A stretch of 64,000 nt of DNA from JAFKKF01 sp038323025 (GCA_038323025.1 JBBQGL010000001.1:39201-103200); one strand, 5' to 3'. Positions 16,932 through 25,093 are shown, counted from the first letter of the stretch. The notes: generated by a model from the letters alone, not told the origin. Made by a program: numbers and translations.

Positions 16932-17456
16932 ATGGACGTTTCGGAGATGGTGACCGAGATCGAGCCAGCCCATTTCCGGCGCGTCATGAGCCGCTTCGCC
17001 AGCGGAGTCACCGTCATTCTCGCCGAGGTCAACGGCGAGATGCGCGGCATGACGGCAAATGCCTTCATGTCCGGCTCGCTCGACCCGCCGCTCTGCGTGA
17101 TCTCGGTGACGAAGCGGGCCCACATGCACGGCCACCTGATCTCGGCCGGCCGCTTCTCCGTGAATATCCTCGCATCGGGGCAGGAGGACTACGCCGGCCA
17201 TTTTGCGGGGAGGCCGGTTCCGGGCCTCGAACTGGATCTCGGGCGCAGCGAGGATGTGCCCATCCTTGCCGGCACCGCAGGCTGGATGGTTGCCGATGTC
17301 GCCGCCAGTCACGACTGTGGCGACCACACGCTGTTCATAGGACATATCCGCGTCATGGAGGCGAGCGAGCACGCGCCGCTGCTTTATTTCGCCGGTCGCT
17401 ACGCCGCCCTCGTGCCGCTGCGCGAACCGGCCCCGCAATTGCCCGAGTTCTGGTAG
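16932..17456 (+). CDS. NAD(P)H:flavin oxidoreductase, HpaC-like small component
   Basis: A 174-residue flavin reductase with the family pattern F-R-R-V-M-S-R-F-A-S-G-V-T-V-I near residue 15 and G-M-T-A-N-A-F-M-S-x-S-L-D-P-P-L near residue 39, which bind the flavin; the G-D-H-T-L-F-I-G-x-I segment near residue 130 is also typical. It would supply FADH2 or FMNH2 by diffusion to the monooxygenase encoded ten bases upstream. Five bases separate its stop from the following SDR gene, so the four catabolic genes form one operon. Confidence 0.9.
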   Translation: MDVSEMVTEIEPAHFRRVMSRFASGVTVILAEVNGEMRGMTANAFMSGSLDPPLCVISVTKRAHMHGHLISAGRFSVNILASGQEDYAGHFAGRPVPGLELDLGRSEDVPILAGTAGWMVADVAASHDCGDHTLFIGHIRVMEASEHAPLLYFAGRYAALVPLREPAPQLPEFW

Positions 17457-17461
17457 GCGTC

Positions 17462-18244
17462 ATGGCGTTGCCCGACTTCCTTGCCGATTTCCGCCTCGAC
17501 GGCGACGTCGCACTGGTTACGGGTGCGGGCGCCGGCATCGGCCGCATCGCTTCCGTTGCGTTGGCCTCGGTCGGTGCCGGGATTGCCGTCACCGACATCA
17601 ACGAGGATGCGGCAAAGGCGGTTGCGGATGAGATCGTCGCCGCCGGGGGAAGGGCGCGACCTTATCGGCTGGATGTGGGCGACGAGGCGTCCATCATCGA
17701 TGTCGTCGAGCGGGCGTTCACGGATTTCAAGCGCCTCGATATCCTGGTCAACAATGCCGGCTTCACCCGCCGTCTTCCGACCGAAACCTTCCCGACCGAA
17801 GACTGGCGGCGCATCGTCGACGTGAACCTTACCGGGGCTTTTCTCGCCAGCCGCGAGGTCGGGCGCCACATGCTCAATGCCGGCGGCGGGCGGATCATCA
17901 ACATCGCCTCGATCATGGGTCTTTCCGGTGGCGGGCTCTATCCGGCCATCGCCTACTACTCCACCAAGGGCGCGCTGGTGAACTTCACCCGCGGCCTTGC
18001 CGCGGAATGGGCCGGGCGCGGCATACGCGTCAACGCCATCGCGCCGACCTTTGTCCGCACCCAGCTTACCGAGAAGCTCCGCGAGGATGCCGAGATGGTT
18101 CGGGCGATCGAGGGCCGGACGCCCATGGGCCGTTTCGCCGAGCCGGAAGAGATGGCCGGCGGCATCCTTTACCTCGCCAGCCGCGCCTCGAGCATGGTCA
18201 CCGGCCATACGCTCCCGATCGACGGCGGCTGGCTGGCGATCTGA
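17462..18244 (+). CDS. short-chain dehydrogenase/reductase (classical SDR)
   Basis: A 260-residue NAD(P)-dependent oxidoreductase. Cofactor loop T-G-A-G-A-G-I-G at residues 20-27, N-N-A-G at 97-100, catalytic Ser150 and the Tyr165-x3-Lys169 pair are all present. Asp45 after the second strand (V-T-D-I-N) suggests NAD(H) rather than NADP(H). Its step is not obvious: PcpA-type cleavage of chlorinated substrates followed by maleylacetate reductase needs no extra dehydrogenase. It may prepare the phenolic substrate, for example by oxidising an alcohol side chain, or aromatise a cyclic precursor. Confidence 0.88.
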   Translation: MALPDFLADFRLDGDVALVTGAGAGIGRIASVALASVGAGIAVTDINEDAAKAVADEIVAAGGRARPYRLDVGDEASIIDVVERAFTDFKRLDILVNNAGFTRRLPTETFPTEDWRRIVDVNLTGAFLASREVGRHMLNAGGGRIINIASIMGLSGGGLYPAIAYYSTKGALVNFTRGLAAEWAGRGIRVNAIAPTFVRTQLTEKLREDAEMVRAIEGRTPMGRFAEPEEMAGGILYLASRASSMVTGHTLPIDGGWLAI

Positions 18245-18251
18245 GCGCACC

Positions 18252-19328
18252 ATGACCGTCGCTCCGTTCGTCTACCAGGGATCGCCGCAGCGCATCGTCT
18301 TCGGCAGCGGCACGCTCGCGAAACTCGCGGCCGAGGCGTCCCGGATAGGGATCAAGCGGGCGCTGGTGCTTTCGACGCCCGAACAAAGGGAGCGGGCGGA
18401 GGAAGTCGCGGGGTTGCTCGGCGACGCCTGCGCTGCCGTGTTCTCGGAAGCGCGCATGCACACGCCGGTGGATGTCACCGAACGTGCCATGGCGATCGTC
18501 AAGGCGAAAGGCATCGACGGCACCGTCGCCGTCGGGGGCGGATCAACCACGGGCCTCGGCAAGGCCATCGCGTTCCGCACAGACCTGCCGCAGATCGTCG
18601 TGCCGACGACTTACGCCGGCTCGGAGATGACCAACATCCTCGGCGAGACCGTCGGCGGCGAGAAGAAGACGCGGCGCGATGCGAAGATCATCCCCGAGGT
18701 GGTGGTCTACGATGTCGACCTGACCCTGACCCTGCCGGTGATGCTGTCGGTCACGTCGGGCATGAACGCCATGGCCCATGCCGTGGAAGGGCTCTACGCC
18801 CGTGACGGGAATCCGGTTCTTTCGCTGATGGCGGAGGAGGGGGTGCGCGCGCTTGCCGCCGCGCTGCCGCGCATCGCGATCAATGCAGTCGATCCGGAGG
18901 CGCGGGCCGATGCCCTGTATGGCGCCTGGCTCTGCGGCACGGTGCTGGCCGGGACGGCCATGGCCCTGCATCACAAGCTCTGTCACGTGCTCGGCGGAAG
19001 CTTCGATCTGCCGCACGCCGAAACCCATGCCGTCGTTCTGCCGCACGTCGTCGCCTACAACACGCCGGCGGCTCGGGAGGCGATCGCTCGCGTCGCGCGG
19101 GCGCTTGGCGTCGGCGATGCGGCCGGCGGGCTGTTCGATCTGGTCAGGCGGGCGGGTGCGCCGACGTCGCTCAGGTCGCTCGGCATGCGCGAGGATCAGC
19201 TGGACCGGGCGGCGGATATCGCCGTTGCCGACCCTTACTGGAATCCGCGGCCCATAGAACGCCCGGCCATCCGGGCACTGCTCGGCCACGCCTGGCGAGG
19301 CGACAGGCCGGAAGCAGCGGTTTCGTAG
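18252..19328 (+). CDS. maleylacetate reductase
   Basis: A 358-residue member of the iron-alcohol dehydrogenase fold that reduces maleylacetate to 3-oxoadipate with NAD(P)H. Diagnostic stretches are M-H-T-P-V near residue 69, V-G-G-G-S-T-T-G-L-G-K-A-I near 94-106, P-T-T-Y-A-G-S-E near 118, Y-D-V-D-L-T-L near 153 and A-L-H-H-K-L-C-H near 238-245. The ATG at 18252 is eight bases after the SDR stop; the reading frame extends upstream inside the SDR gene but that is not coding. Its product, 3-oxoadipate, is exactly the substrate of the PcaIJ-type transferase in the divergent operon. Confidence 0.93.
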   Translation: MTVAPFVYQGSPQRIVFGSGTLAKLAAEASRIGIKRALVLSTPEQRERAEEVAGLLGDACAAVFSEARMHTPVDVTERAMAIVKAKGIDGTVAVGGGSTTGLGKAIAFRTDLPQIVVPTTYAGSEMTNILGETVGGEKKTRRDAKIIPEVVVYDVDLTLTLPVMLSVTSGMNAMAHAVEGLYARDGNPVLSLMAEEGVRALAAALPRIAINAVDPEARADALYGAWLCGTVLAGTAMALHHKLCHVLGGSFDLPHAETHAVVLPHVVAYNTPAAREAIARVARALGVGDAAGGLFDLVRRAGAPTSLRSLGMREDQLDRAADIAVADPYWNPRPIERPAIRALLGHAWRGDRPEAAVS

Positions 19329-19349
19329 TTCAGCGCCGTTCGCGCCGGC

Positions 19350-19366
19350 AAAAACCGCCGCGGCGG
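19350..19366 (-). terminator. short GC hairpin with T5 tail, minus strand
   Basis: On the minus strand a CCGC/GCGG stem with a four-base loop is followed directly by TTTTT. It lies ten bases after the stop of the 42-residue gene, supporting that gene as a transcribed unit, and also separates it from the plus-strand maleylacetate reductase gene that ends at 19328. Confidence 0.45.
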
Positions 19367-19375
19367 GTCTCGAGC

Positions 19376-19504
19376 CTAGCGCTTGGTGATCGAGCGGAGC
19401 GGAACGAAGCCGGCCCCGACAACGAGCCAGGCAAAACGCAGCGCATCGAAACGGTTGAGGCCGACCCGGCGATATCCGGTATAGGTGCGGTAGAGGCGGA
19501 TCAT
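19376..19504 (-). CDS. small protein of 42 aa, possible membrane-associated peptide
   Basis: A short frame opening MIRLYRTYTGYRRVGLNR, then D-A-L-R-F-A-W-L-V-V-G-A-G-F and a basic tail ending I-T-K-R. The N-terminal half is basic and aromatic, the middle an amphipathic or weakly hydrophobic helix of about 14 residues. GGGAGA lies six bases before the ATG and a hairpin with T5 follows the stop, so it looks like a real single-gene unit. Similar short Y-R-R-x-G-L-x-R-x-x-A-L-R-F-A peptides occur in rhizobia as far as I recall, with no known function. Confidence 0.55.
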   Translation of the reverse strand: MIRLYRTYTGYRRVGLNRFDALRFAWLVVGAGFVPLRSITKR

Positions 19505-19641
19505 GCGCGTTCTCCCATGGCCCCGGAAATGCTGCGAACGGAAACTCCACCCACGTCAACTCGTTCGGTCAGGCTGCGCGCGATATTTGAAGAAAGCATT
19601 GACGGCTTGCGCTGCATTGCAACCAAGCCCACCTTCCGGTG

Positions 19642-19992
19642 ATGCAGCCATCAGGTCTTCGGGGTTCTCTGGCCGTCGTCCGACGGCTGCCGGGGCTGCT
19701 TGGCATCGGGCTCATCCGCCTTTATCGGCTAACGCTCTCGCCGTTTCTTGGGCGCCAATGCCGCTACCTGCCGACCTGTTCCGAGTACACCGAGGAGGCC
19801 ATCGGACGGTATGGGCTGTGGGCGGGAAGCTGGATCGGGCTGTCGCGCTTCCAGCGCTGCGGCCCGTTCGGCGCCTCCGGTTTCGACCCCGTCCCGGCGG
19901 CTCTGCCCGCCGCGTCGCGCTGGTACCTGCCCTGGCGCTACGGCCACTGGACGGGCAGGCACATTCATCCCGACCAGCGCCTCGACGGGTAG
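19642..19992 (+). CDS. yidD: YidD-family membrane protein insertion efficiency factor
   Basis: A 116-residue small membrane-associated protein with the YidD core: L-I-R-L-Y-R-L-T-L-S-P-F-L-G, then C-R-Y-L-P-T-C-S-E-Y-T near residues 40-50, R-Y-G, and C-G-P-F-G-x-S-G-F-D-P-V-P near residue 74. It helps YidC-dependent membrane insertion and is usually beside rpmH/rnpA/yidC; here it stands alone, as in other alphaproteobacteria. The ATG at 19642 is preceded by an equally possible GTG at 19639, and no strong ribosome site distinguishes them. Confidence 0.9.
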   Translation: MQPSGLRGSLAVVRRLPGLLGIGLIRLYRLTLSPFLGRQCRYLPTCSEYTEEAIGRYGLWAGSWIGLSRFQRCGPFGASGFDPVPAALPAASRWYLPWRYGHWTGRHIHPDQRLDG

Positions 19993-20004
19993 GCCGGCCT
20001 CGCG

Positions 20005-20979
20005 TCAGGCGCTGCCGATGAGGATGCCGGTGGCGAAGACGAGCAGGCCGCCAAGCACCACCTGGAAGGCGGCGCGCAGGAACGGCGTGTCCATGAACCG
20101 GGCCCGGATCCACGAGATCACCCAGAGCTCGATCAGCACTATGACGCCGGCGAGGCCGGTCGCCCAGGTGAAATCGGGGATGAGGTAGGGGAGCGTGTGG
20201 CCGATGCCGCCGATGGTGGTCATCACGCCGCACACGAGGCCGCGTATCCACGGCCGTCTGCGCCCGGTGAGCATGCCGTCGTCGGAAAGCGCCTCGGCAA
20301 ATCCCATGGAGATGCCGGCGCCGACCGAGGCGGCCATGCCGACCAGAAACGTCTCCCAGCTGCTGTGAGTGGCGAAGGCGGCGGCGAAGACCGGCGCGAG
20401 CGTCGACACCGACCCGTCCATCAGGCCGGCGAGGCCCGGCTGAACTACCTGCAGGACGAAAAGCCGGCGCGCGGTTTCCTTTTCTTCCTCGCGCTTCGAC
20501 TGCGGGATGCCGGCTTCCAGCTCGCGTGCATGGGCCTCGTGCCCGGCCTCGATCACGGCGAGGTCGCCGAGGAGCTTGCGCACGGCGGGATCGGTGCTAC
20601 GCGCGGCGGCGCGGCGGTAGAAGTTCACCGCCTCGGCCTCCAGCGTCTCGGCGCGGTGGCGTGCCTTCTCGATGTCGAAGGAGGTCAGCCACGCCGGCGC
20701 CCTGCGGCTGAAGCCGCGCACGTCCTCGCGCCGGATGAGCGGGATCTGGTCGCCGAAGCGCTCGGTGAACAGGTCGAGGAGCATGCGGCGGTGGTCGTTC
20801 TCTTCCTCGCCCATCTTGTCGAAGATTTCGGCGGAGGCGGGAAAGTCGGTGCGCAGTCCAGCCGCGATCTCGCGATAGAGACGGCCGTCCTCTTCCTCCG
20901 CCTGGATGGCGAGCGCCAGCACCTCGCGGTCGGTCAGGTCGGAGAAGGATTTCTGCTGGGAGAAGCTGAAGAGCGCCAT
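20005..20979 (-). CDS. mbfA: MbfA-type membrane-bound ferritin / iron exporter
   Basis: A 324-residue two-part protein. Residues 1-165 are a ferritin-like di-iron four-helix domain with E-E-E-N-D-H-R near residue 58 and E-A-G-H-E-A-H-A near residue 143. Residues 180-324 are a VIT1/CCC1-like membrane domain with M-D-G-S-V-S-T-L-A-P near 190 and about five transmembrane segments ending G-I-L-I-G-S-A. Proteins of this architecture export iron and protect against iron and peroxide stress in rhizobia and are repressed by Irr under low iron. A matching palindrome lies 13 bases upstream of the ATG. Confidence 0.92.
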   Translation of the reverse strand: MALFSFSQQKSFSDLTDREVLALAIQAEEEDGRLYREIAAGLRTDFPASAEIFDKMGEEENDHRRMLLDLFTERFGDQIPLIRREDVRGFSRRAPAWLTSFDIEKARHRAETLEAEAVNFYRRAAARSTDPAVRKLLGDLAVIEAGHEAHARELEAGIPQSKREEEKETARRLFVLQVVQPGLAGLMDGSVSTLAPVFAAAFATHSSWETFLVGMAASVGAGISMGFAEALSDDGMLTGRRRPWIRGLVCGVMTTIGGIGHTLPYLIPDFTWATGLAGVIVLIELWVISWIRARFMDTPFLRAAFQVVLGGLLVFATGILIGSA

Positions 20980-20991
20980 GGGATTCCCGAA

Positions 20992-21008
20992 TTTGGAATC
21001 ACTCTAAG
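20992..21008 (-). promoter_or_regulatory. Irr-box (ICE)-like palindrome upstream of mbfA
   Basis: TTTGGAATCACTCTAAG, 17 bases, fits the rhizobial iron-control element TTTAGAA-N3-TTCTAAA at 11 of 14 defined positions. Its centre is about 20 bases from the mbfA start codon, a position where bound Irr would block transcription or elongation. This agrees with known Irr repression of mbfA in related bacteria. It is one imperfect site found by eye. Confidence 0.5.
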
Positions 21009-21064
21009 CGATCCCCGCCCGCATCAACAAGCGCGAGGGGCTGCCAGCCCGTGATTGCGAAGCC

Positions 21065-22084
21065 TTAGCCCGGTTTCGCCGCAGGGCGCTCGCTATCGAG
21101 AAATGCCAGTTGGGCGGCGACATAGCGGCCGCCGGCCGCCGCGCCGGGAGGGACGGCGCGTTCGATCTCCGCCAAGTCTGTGGGCGTCAGTTCGATCGCC
21201 AGCGCCCCGAGCGCTTCGGTCAGCCGGTCGCGCCGTCGCGCGCCGACAAGCGGAACGATGTCGGCTCCTTGTGCCAGTACCCAGGCGATCGCGACCTGCG
21301 CAACAGTTGCCCTCTTCGCGCTGGCTATGGTCCGCAAGGCCTCGACCAGCTTCAGGTTGTGATCGATATTCTCGTCGCTGAAGCGCGGAGAGTGCCGGCG
21401 GAAGTCGCCCGGATGTGCCGCGCGCTCCTTCGACCAATGCCCGCTGATCAGCCCGCGGGAGAGGACGCCGTAGGCGGTGATGCCGATGCCGAGTTCGCGA
21501 CAGGTCGGTAAAATGGCATTCTCGATTCCGCGTGAGATCAGCGAGTACTCGATCTGCAGGTCCGAGATCGGATGGACCGCGGCCGCCCGCCGGAGCGTGT
21601 CGGGTCCGACTTCCGAGAGGCCGATGTAACGGACGTAGCCGGCCTTGATCAGGTCCGCGATGGCGCTTGCGCCGACCGTCTCCTCGATGGGCACGGTCGA
21701 ATCGAGGCGGCCAGGCCGGTAGATGTCGATGTGGTCGGTGCCGAGGCGCTGCAGCGTGTAGGCGAGGAACGTCCTGGTCGCGGCGGGGCGGCAGTCATAG
21801 CCCAGCCAGGCCTTGTCCGGGCCGCGGAGTGCTCCGTACTTGACGCTGATCACGGCGCGATCGCGCTTGCCGCCGGCAAGCGCTTCGGCGATCAGAAGTT
21901 CGTTGTGGCCCATGCCGTAGTAATCGCCGGTGTCGAGGAGGGTGACGCCCGCCTCGAGCGCGGCGTGGATGGTGGCGATGCTTTCGAAGCGGTCGGAGGG
22001 CCCGTAGAAGTCCGACATGCCCATGCAGCCGAGTCCGACGGCGCCGACGGAAGGACCGTTTCGGCCAAGCGAGCGCGTGATCAT
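21065..22084 (-). CDS. aldo/keto reductase family protein lacking the usual catalytic His
   Basis: A 339-residue TIM-barrel oxidoreductase, read from MITRSLGRNG at 22084. Asp51, Tyr56 and Lys82 of the catalytic tetrad are present (L-D-T-G-D-Y-Y-G and I-S-V-K-Y-G). The segment that normally reads Y-Y-L-H-R-x-D is Y-R-P-G-R-L-D at 122-128, so the catalytic histidine is replaced by Gly125. NADP-binding residues around G-A-R-R-R-D-R-L near 280 remain. Such Y-R-P-x-R-L-D variants seem to be a recurrent subgroup. It may be a reductase with altered chemistry; the substrate is unknown. Confidence 0.85.
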   Translation of the reverse strand: MITRSLGRNGPSVGAVGLGCMGMSDFYGPSDRFESIATIHAALEAGVTLLDTGDYYGMGHNELLIAEALAGGKRDRAVISVKYGALRGPDKAWLGYDCRPAATRTFLAYTLQRLGTDHIDIYRPGRLDSTVPIEETVGASAIADLIKAGYVRYIGLSEVGPDTLRRAAAVHPISDLQIEYSLISRGIENAILPTCRELGIGITAYGVLSRGLISGHWSKERAAHPGDFRRHSPRFSDENIDHNLKLVEALRTIASAKRATVAQVAIAWVLAQGADIVPLVGARRRDRLTEALGALAIELTPTDLAEIERAVPPGAAAGGRYVAAQLAFLDSERPAAKPG

Positions 22085-22300
22085 GCGAGAGCATCCCCGT
22101 TTTCGAGTCGCATATATAGGCACCTCGCGCCGGATTACCTCCCTGGACCCGCGAGGTGCCGCCGCCTTCGATGGAAGGGGCGTCTTTCTTCAACGGTCTT
22201 GACTGCCGGACGAGTCTGGTTCACCTAACCGCCCGCCGCTTATCGATGCGGCATCAACCGCTTACCTGCGCTCGTGTGCAGGAGTGAGCAGGAGGCCCCG

Positions 22301-24283
22301 ATGATCCACCTGACCTTCCCCGACAATTCCGTTCGCGAATTCGCCGCCGGCGTCACCGGCCGCGAGATCGCCGAAGGCATCTCCAAATCGCTCGCCAAGA
22401 AGGCCGTGGCGATGGCGCTCGACGGCAAGGTCGCCGACCTCGCCGATCCCATCGACCGGGACGCCCGGATCGAGATCGTCACCCGCGACGACCCGCGCGC
22501 GCTCGAACTCATTCGCCACGACGCCGCCCACGTCATGGCCGAGGCCGTGCAGCAGCTGTATCCCGGCACGCAGGTGACCATCGGCCCGGTGATCGAGAAC
22601 GGCTTCTACTACGACTTCTTTCGCAACGAGCCCTTCACCACCGACGATCTGCCGAAGATCGAGGCGAGGATGCGCGAGATCGTCAAGGCCAACGCGCCCT
22701 TCACCCGGGAGGTCTGGTCGCGCGACAAGGCGCGTCAGGTCTTCACCGACAAGGGCGAGATGTTCAAGGTCGAGCTGGTTGACGCGATCCCCGAGGGCCA
22801 GGACCTGAAGATCTATCGCCAGGGCGACTGGTTCGACCTCTGTCGCGGCCCGCACATGACGGCGACCGGCCAGATCGGTAGCGCCTTCAAGCTGATGAAG
22901 GTTGCCGGCGCATATTGGCGCGGCGACTCGACCCGGCCGATGCTGACCCGCATCTACGGCACCGCGTGGCGGAACGAGGACGAGCTGAAGGCTTACCTCA
23001 CCATGCTCGAGGAGGCCGAGAAGCGCGACCATCGCCGCATCGGCCGCGAGATGGACCTCTTCCATTTCCAGGAGGAGGGGCCGGGCGTCGTGTTCTGGCA
23101 TCCGAAGGGCTGGACGATGTTCCAGGAGCTGGTCGCCTACATGCGCCGGCGGCTGCGCGCCGACTATCACGAGGTCAACGCGCCGCAGATGCTCGACAAG
23201 GTGCTGTGGGAGACGTCCGGCCACTGGACGACATTCCGCGAGAACATGTTCAAGGTGCAGCCGGCGGGGGACGAGATCGACGACAACGACCGCCTCTACG
23301 TCCTCAAGCCGATGAACTGCCCCGGCCATATCCAGATCTTCAAGCACGGCCTGAAGAGCTATCGCGATTTGCCGCTGCGCTTCGCCGAGTTCGGCGCGGT
23401 GCATCGCTACGAGCCGTCCGGCGCGATGCACGGGCTGCTGCGCGTGCGCGGTTTCACCCAGGACGACGCCCACATCTTCTGTACCGAGGAGCAGATGGAG
23501 GCCGAGTGCCTCAAGATCAACGACCTCATCCTGTCGACCTACGCCGACTTCGGCTTCAGCGAGATCGTGGTGAAATTGTCGACTCGGCCGGACAAGCGCG
23601 TCGGCTCGGACGCCGCCTGGGACGAGGCGGAAGCCGTCATGCTCAAGGTGCTGAAGCAGATCGAGGCGCAGGCGGGCGGCCGTATCAAGACCGGCATCAA
23701 CCCAGGCGAGGGCGCCTTCTACGGACCGAAATTCGAATACGTGCTGCGTGATGCCATCGGCCGCGACTGGCAATGCGGCACCACGCAAGTCGACTTCAAC
23801 CTGCCGAGCCGCTTTGGCGCCTACTACATCGACGCTGCCGGGGACAAGCGTACGCCGGTGATGATCCATCGCGCCATCTGCGGCTCGATGGAGCGTTTCC
23901 TCGGCATTCTCATCGAGAATTTCGCCGGGCATTTCCCGCTCTGGTTCGCGCCGGTCCAGGCCGTCGTGGCGACTATCACCCAGGACGCCGACCAGTATGC
24001 GACCGAGGTCAATCGCAAGCTGCTCGCGGCGGGCCTGCGCTCCGAGCTCGACCTGCGCAACGAGAAGATCAACTACAAGGTTCGCGAACACTCGCTCACC
24101 AAGACGCCGGTCATGCTGGTCTGTGGCAAGCGCGAGGCCGAAGAGGGCAGCGTCAACATCCGCCGCCTTGGCCAGCAGGCCCAGCAGTCTTTGCCCCTCG
24201 CCGAGGCGCTCGCGCTTCTGCAGGAAGAGGCGACACCGCCGGATGTGCGCCGGGCGCACTCCCCGGTCGGCGCGGCGGCCTGA
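22301..24283 (+). CDS. thrS: threonyl-tRNA synthetase
   Basis: A class II synthetase of 660 residues. Order: TGS domain (1-62), the H-x-x-x-H editing domain with H-D-A-A-H-V near residue 70, catalytic core with motif 2 R-F-A-E-F-G-A-V-H-R-Y-E near 365, and C-terminal anticodon-binding domain from about 550. The zinc-ligand Cys340 is in M-N-C-P-G-H. I start at MIHLTFPDNS because GGAGG lies five bases upstream; a GTG at 22274 would add nine odd residues. The dapB-like gene follows after three bases, so the two are co-transcribed. Confidence 0.97.
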   Translation: MIHLTFPDNSVREFAAGVTGREIAEGISKSLAKKAVAMALDGKVADLADPIDRDARIEIVTRDDPRALELIRHDAAHVMAEAVQQLYPGTQVTIGPVIENGFYYDFFRNEPFTTDDLPKIEARMREIVKANAPFTREVWSRDKARQVFTDKGEMFKVELVDAIPEGQDLKIYRQGDWFDLCRGPHMTATGQIGSAFKLMKVAGAYWRGDSTRPMLTRIYGTAWRNEDELKAYLTMLEEAEKRDHRRIGREMDLFHFQEEGPGVVFWHPKGWTMFQELVAYMRRRLRADYHEVNAPQMLDKVLWETSGHWTTFRENMFKVQPAGDEIDDNDRLYVLKPMNCPGHIQIFKHGLKSYRDLPLRFAEFGAVHRYEPSGAMHGLLRVRGFTQDDAHIFCTEEQMEAECLKINDLILSTYADFGFSEIVVKLSTRPDKRVGSDAAWDEAEAVMLKVLKQIEAQAGGRIKTGINPGEGAFYGPKFEYVLRDAIGRDWQCGTTQVDFNLPSRFGAYYIDAAGDKRTPVMIHRAICGSMERFLGILIENFAGHFPLWFAPVQAVVATITQDADQYATEVNRKLLAAGLRSELDLRNEKINYKVREHSLTKTPVMLVCGKREAEEGSVNIRRLGQQAQQSLPLAEALALLQEEATPPDVRRAHSPVGAAA

Positions 24284-24286
24284 GCG

Positions 24287-25093
24287 GTGGCCATTCGGGT
24301 CACGGTTGCCGGCGCCACCGGCTGGACGGGCAGCGCCCTCGTCGGGGCAATCGCGAAGAACCCCGACTTCGTGCTGGCGGGTGGAGTTGCGCGCGCCGCG
24401 GCGACGCGCGACGCCGGCGAGGCCATCGGGCTGTCGACGCTGGGAGTGAAACTGTCCGCGACCCTCGAGCAGGCGCTCTCGACGCCGTCCGATGTGGTCG
24501 TCGACTACACCCGGCCGGACGCCGTCAAGGCTCATGTGCTGCTCGCGCTGGAGCGCGGGCGCCACGTCGTCGTCGGTACCTCCGGCCTGTCCGCCAACGA
24601 TTATGCCGAGATCGACGCGGCGGCGCGAATGGCGGGCCGCGGCGTCATCGCGGCGGGCAATTTCTCGGTGACTGCCACGCTTCTCAAGCGCTTCGCCCTT
24701 GAAGCAGCGCGCTACGTTCCGGATTTCGAGGTCATCGACTACGCTTCGGCGTCAAAGCCCGACACGCCGTCCGGCACCGCGCGCGAACTCGCCGAATCCC
24801 TTGCCGGGGTCAAGCGCCGGCCGACGGCGAAGCCGGTCAGCGAACTGATCGGGCTGCGGGAGACGCGCGGCGCCGCGGTCGGGGAGGGGACGCCGGTGCA
24901 GGTCCATTCGCTTCGCCTGCCGTCATTCGTCCTCGCCTGCGAGGCCGTGTTCGGCGCGCCCGACGAGCGCCTGACCGTCCGCCACGATGCCGGTTCGTCG
25001 GCGCTGCCTTATGTGGCGGGCACGCTGCTCGCGATCCGCCGCGTCGGCGAACAGGCGGGCCTTCGCCGTGGGCTGGACACACTCCTCGACTGA
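24287..25093 (+). CDS. dihydrodipicolinate-reductase-like protein with altered active site
   Basis: A 268-residue homologue of DapB, with nucleotide loop G-A-T-G-W-T-G at 9-15, a middle V-G-T-S-G-L at 97-102, and the C-terminal K-P-D-T-P-S-G-T-A at 157-165. True DapB has E-x-H-H-x-x-K before this; here the two His are Ala153 and Ser154 (D-Y-A-S-A-S-K), with only Lys157 kept. It starts at a GTG three bases after thrS. It is therefore probably a paralogue with another substrate, and a real dapB would be expected elsewhere in the genome. Confidence 0.75.
   Translation: MAIRVTVAGATGWTGSALVGAIAKNPDFVLAGGVARAAATRDAGEAIGLSTLGVKLSATLEQALSTPSDVVVDYTRPDAVKAHVLLALERGRHVVVGTSGLSANDYAEIDAAARMAGRGVIAAGNFSVTATLLKRFALEAARYVPDFEVIDYASASKPDTPSGTARELAESLAGVKRRPTAKPVSELIGLRETRGAAVGEGTPVQVHSLRLPSFVLACEAVFGAPDERLTVRHDAGSSALPYVAGTLLAIRRVGEQAGLRRGLDTLLD

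Noticed and set aside
17997..18251. Upstream extension of the maleylacetate reductase frame
   Set aside because: It overlaps the SDR gene, whose C-terminal D-G-G-W motif is intact; the ATG at 18252 gives the normal length.
22262..24565. A 767-codon minus-strand frame opposite thrS and the dapB-like gene
   Set aside because: Composition is the reverse image of the thrS codons; thrS motifs on the plus strand are complete.
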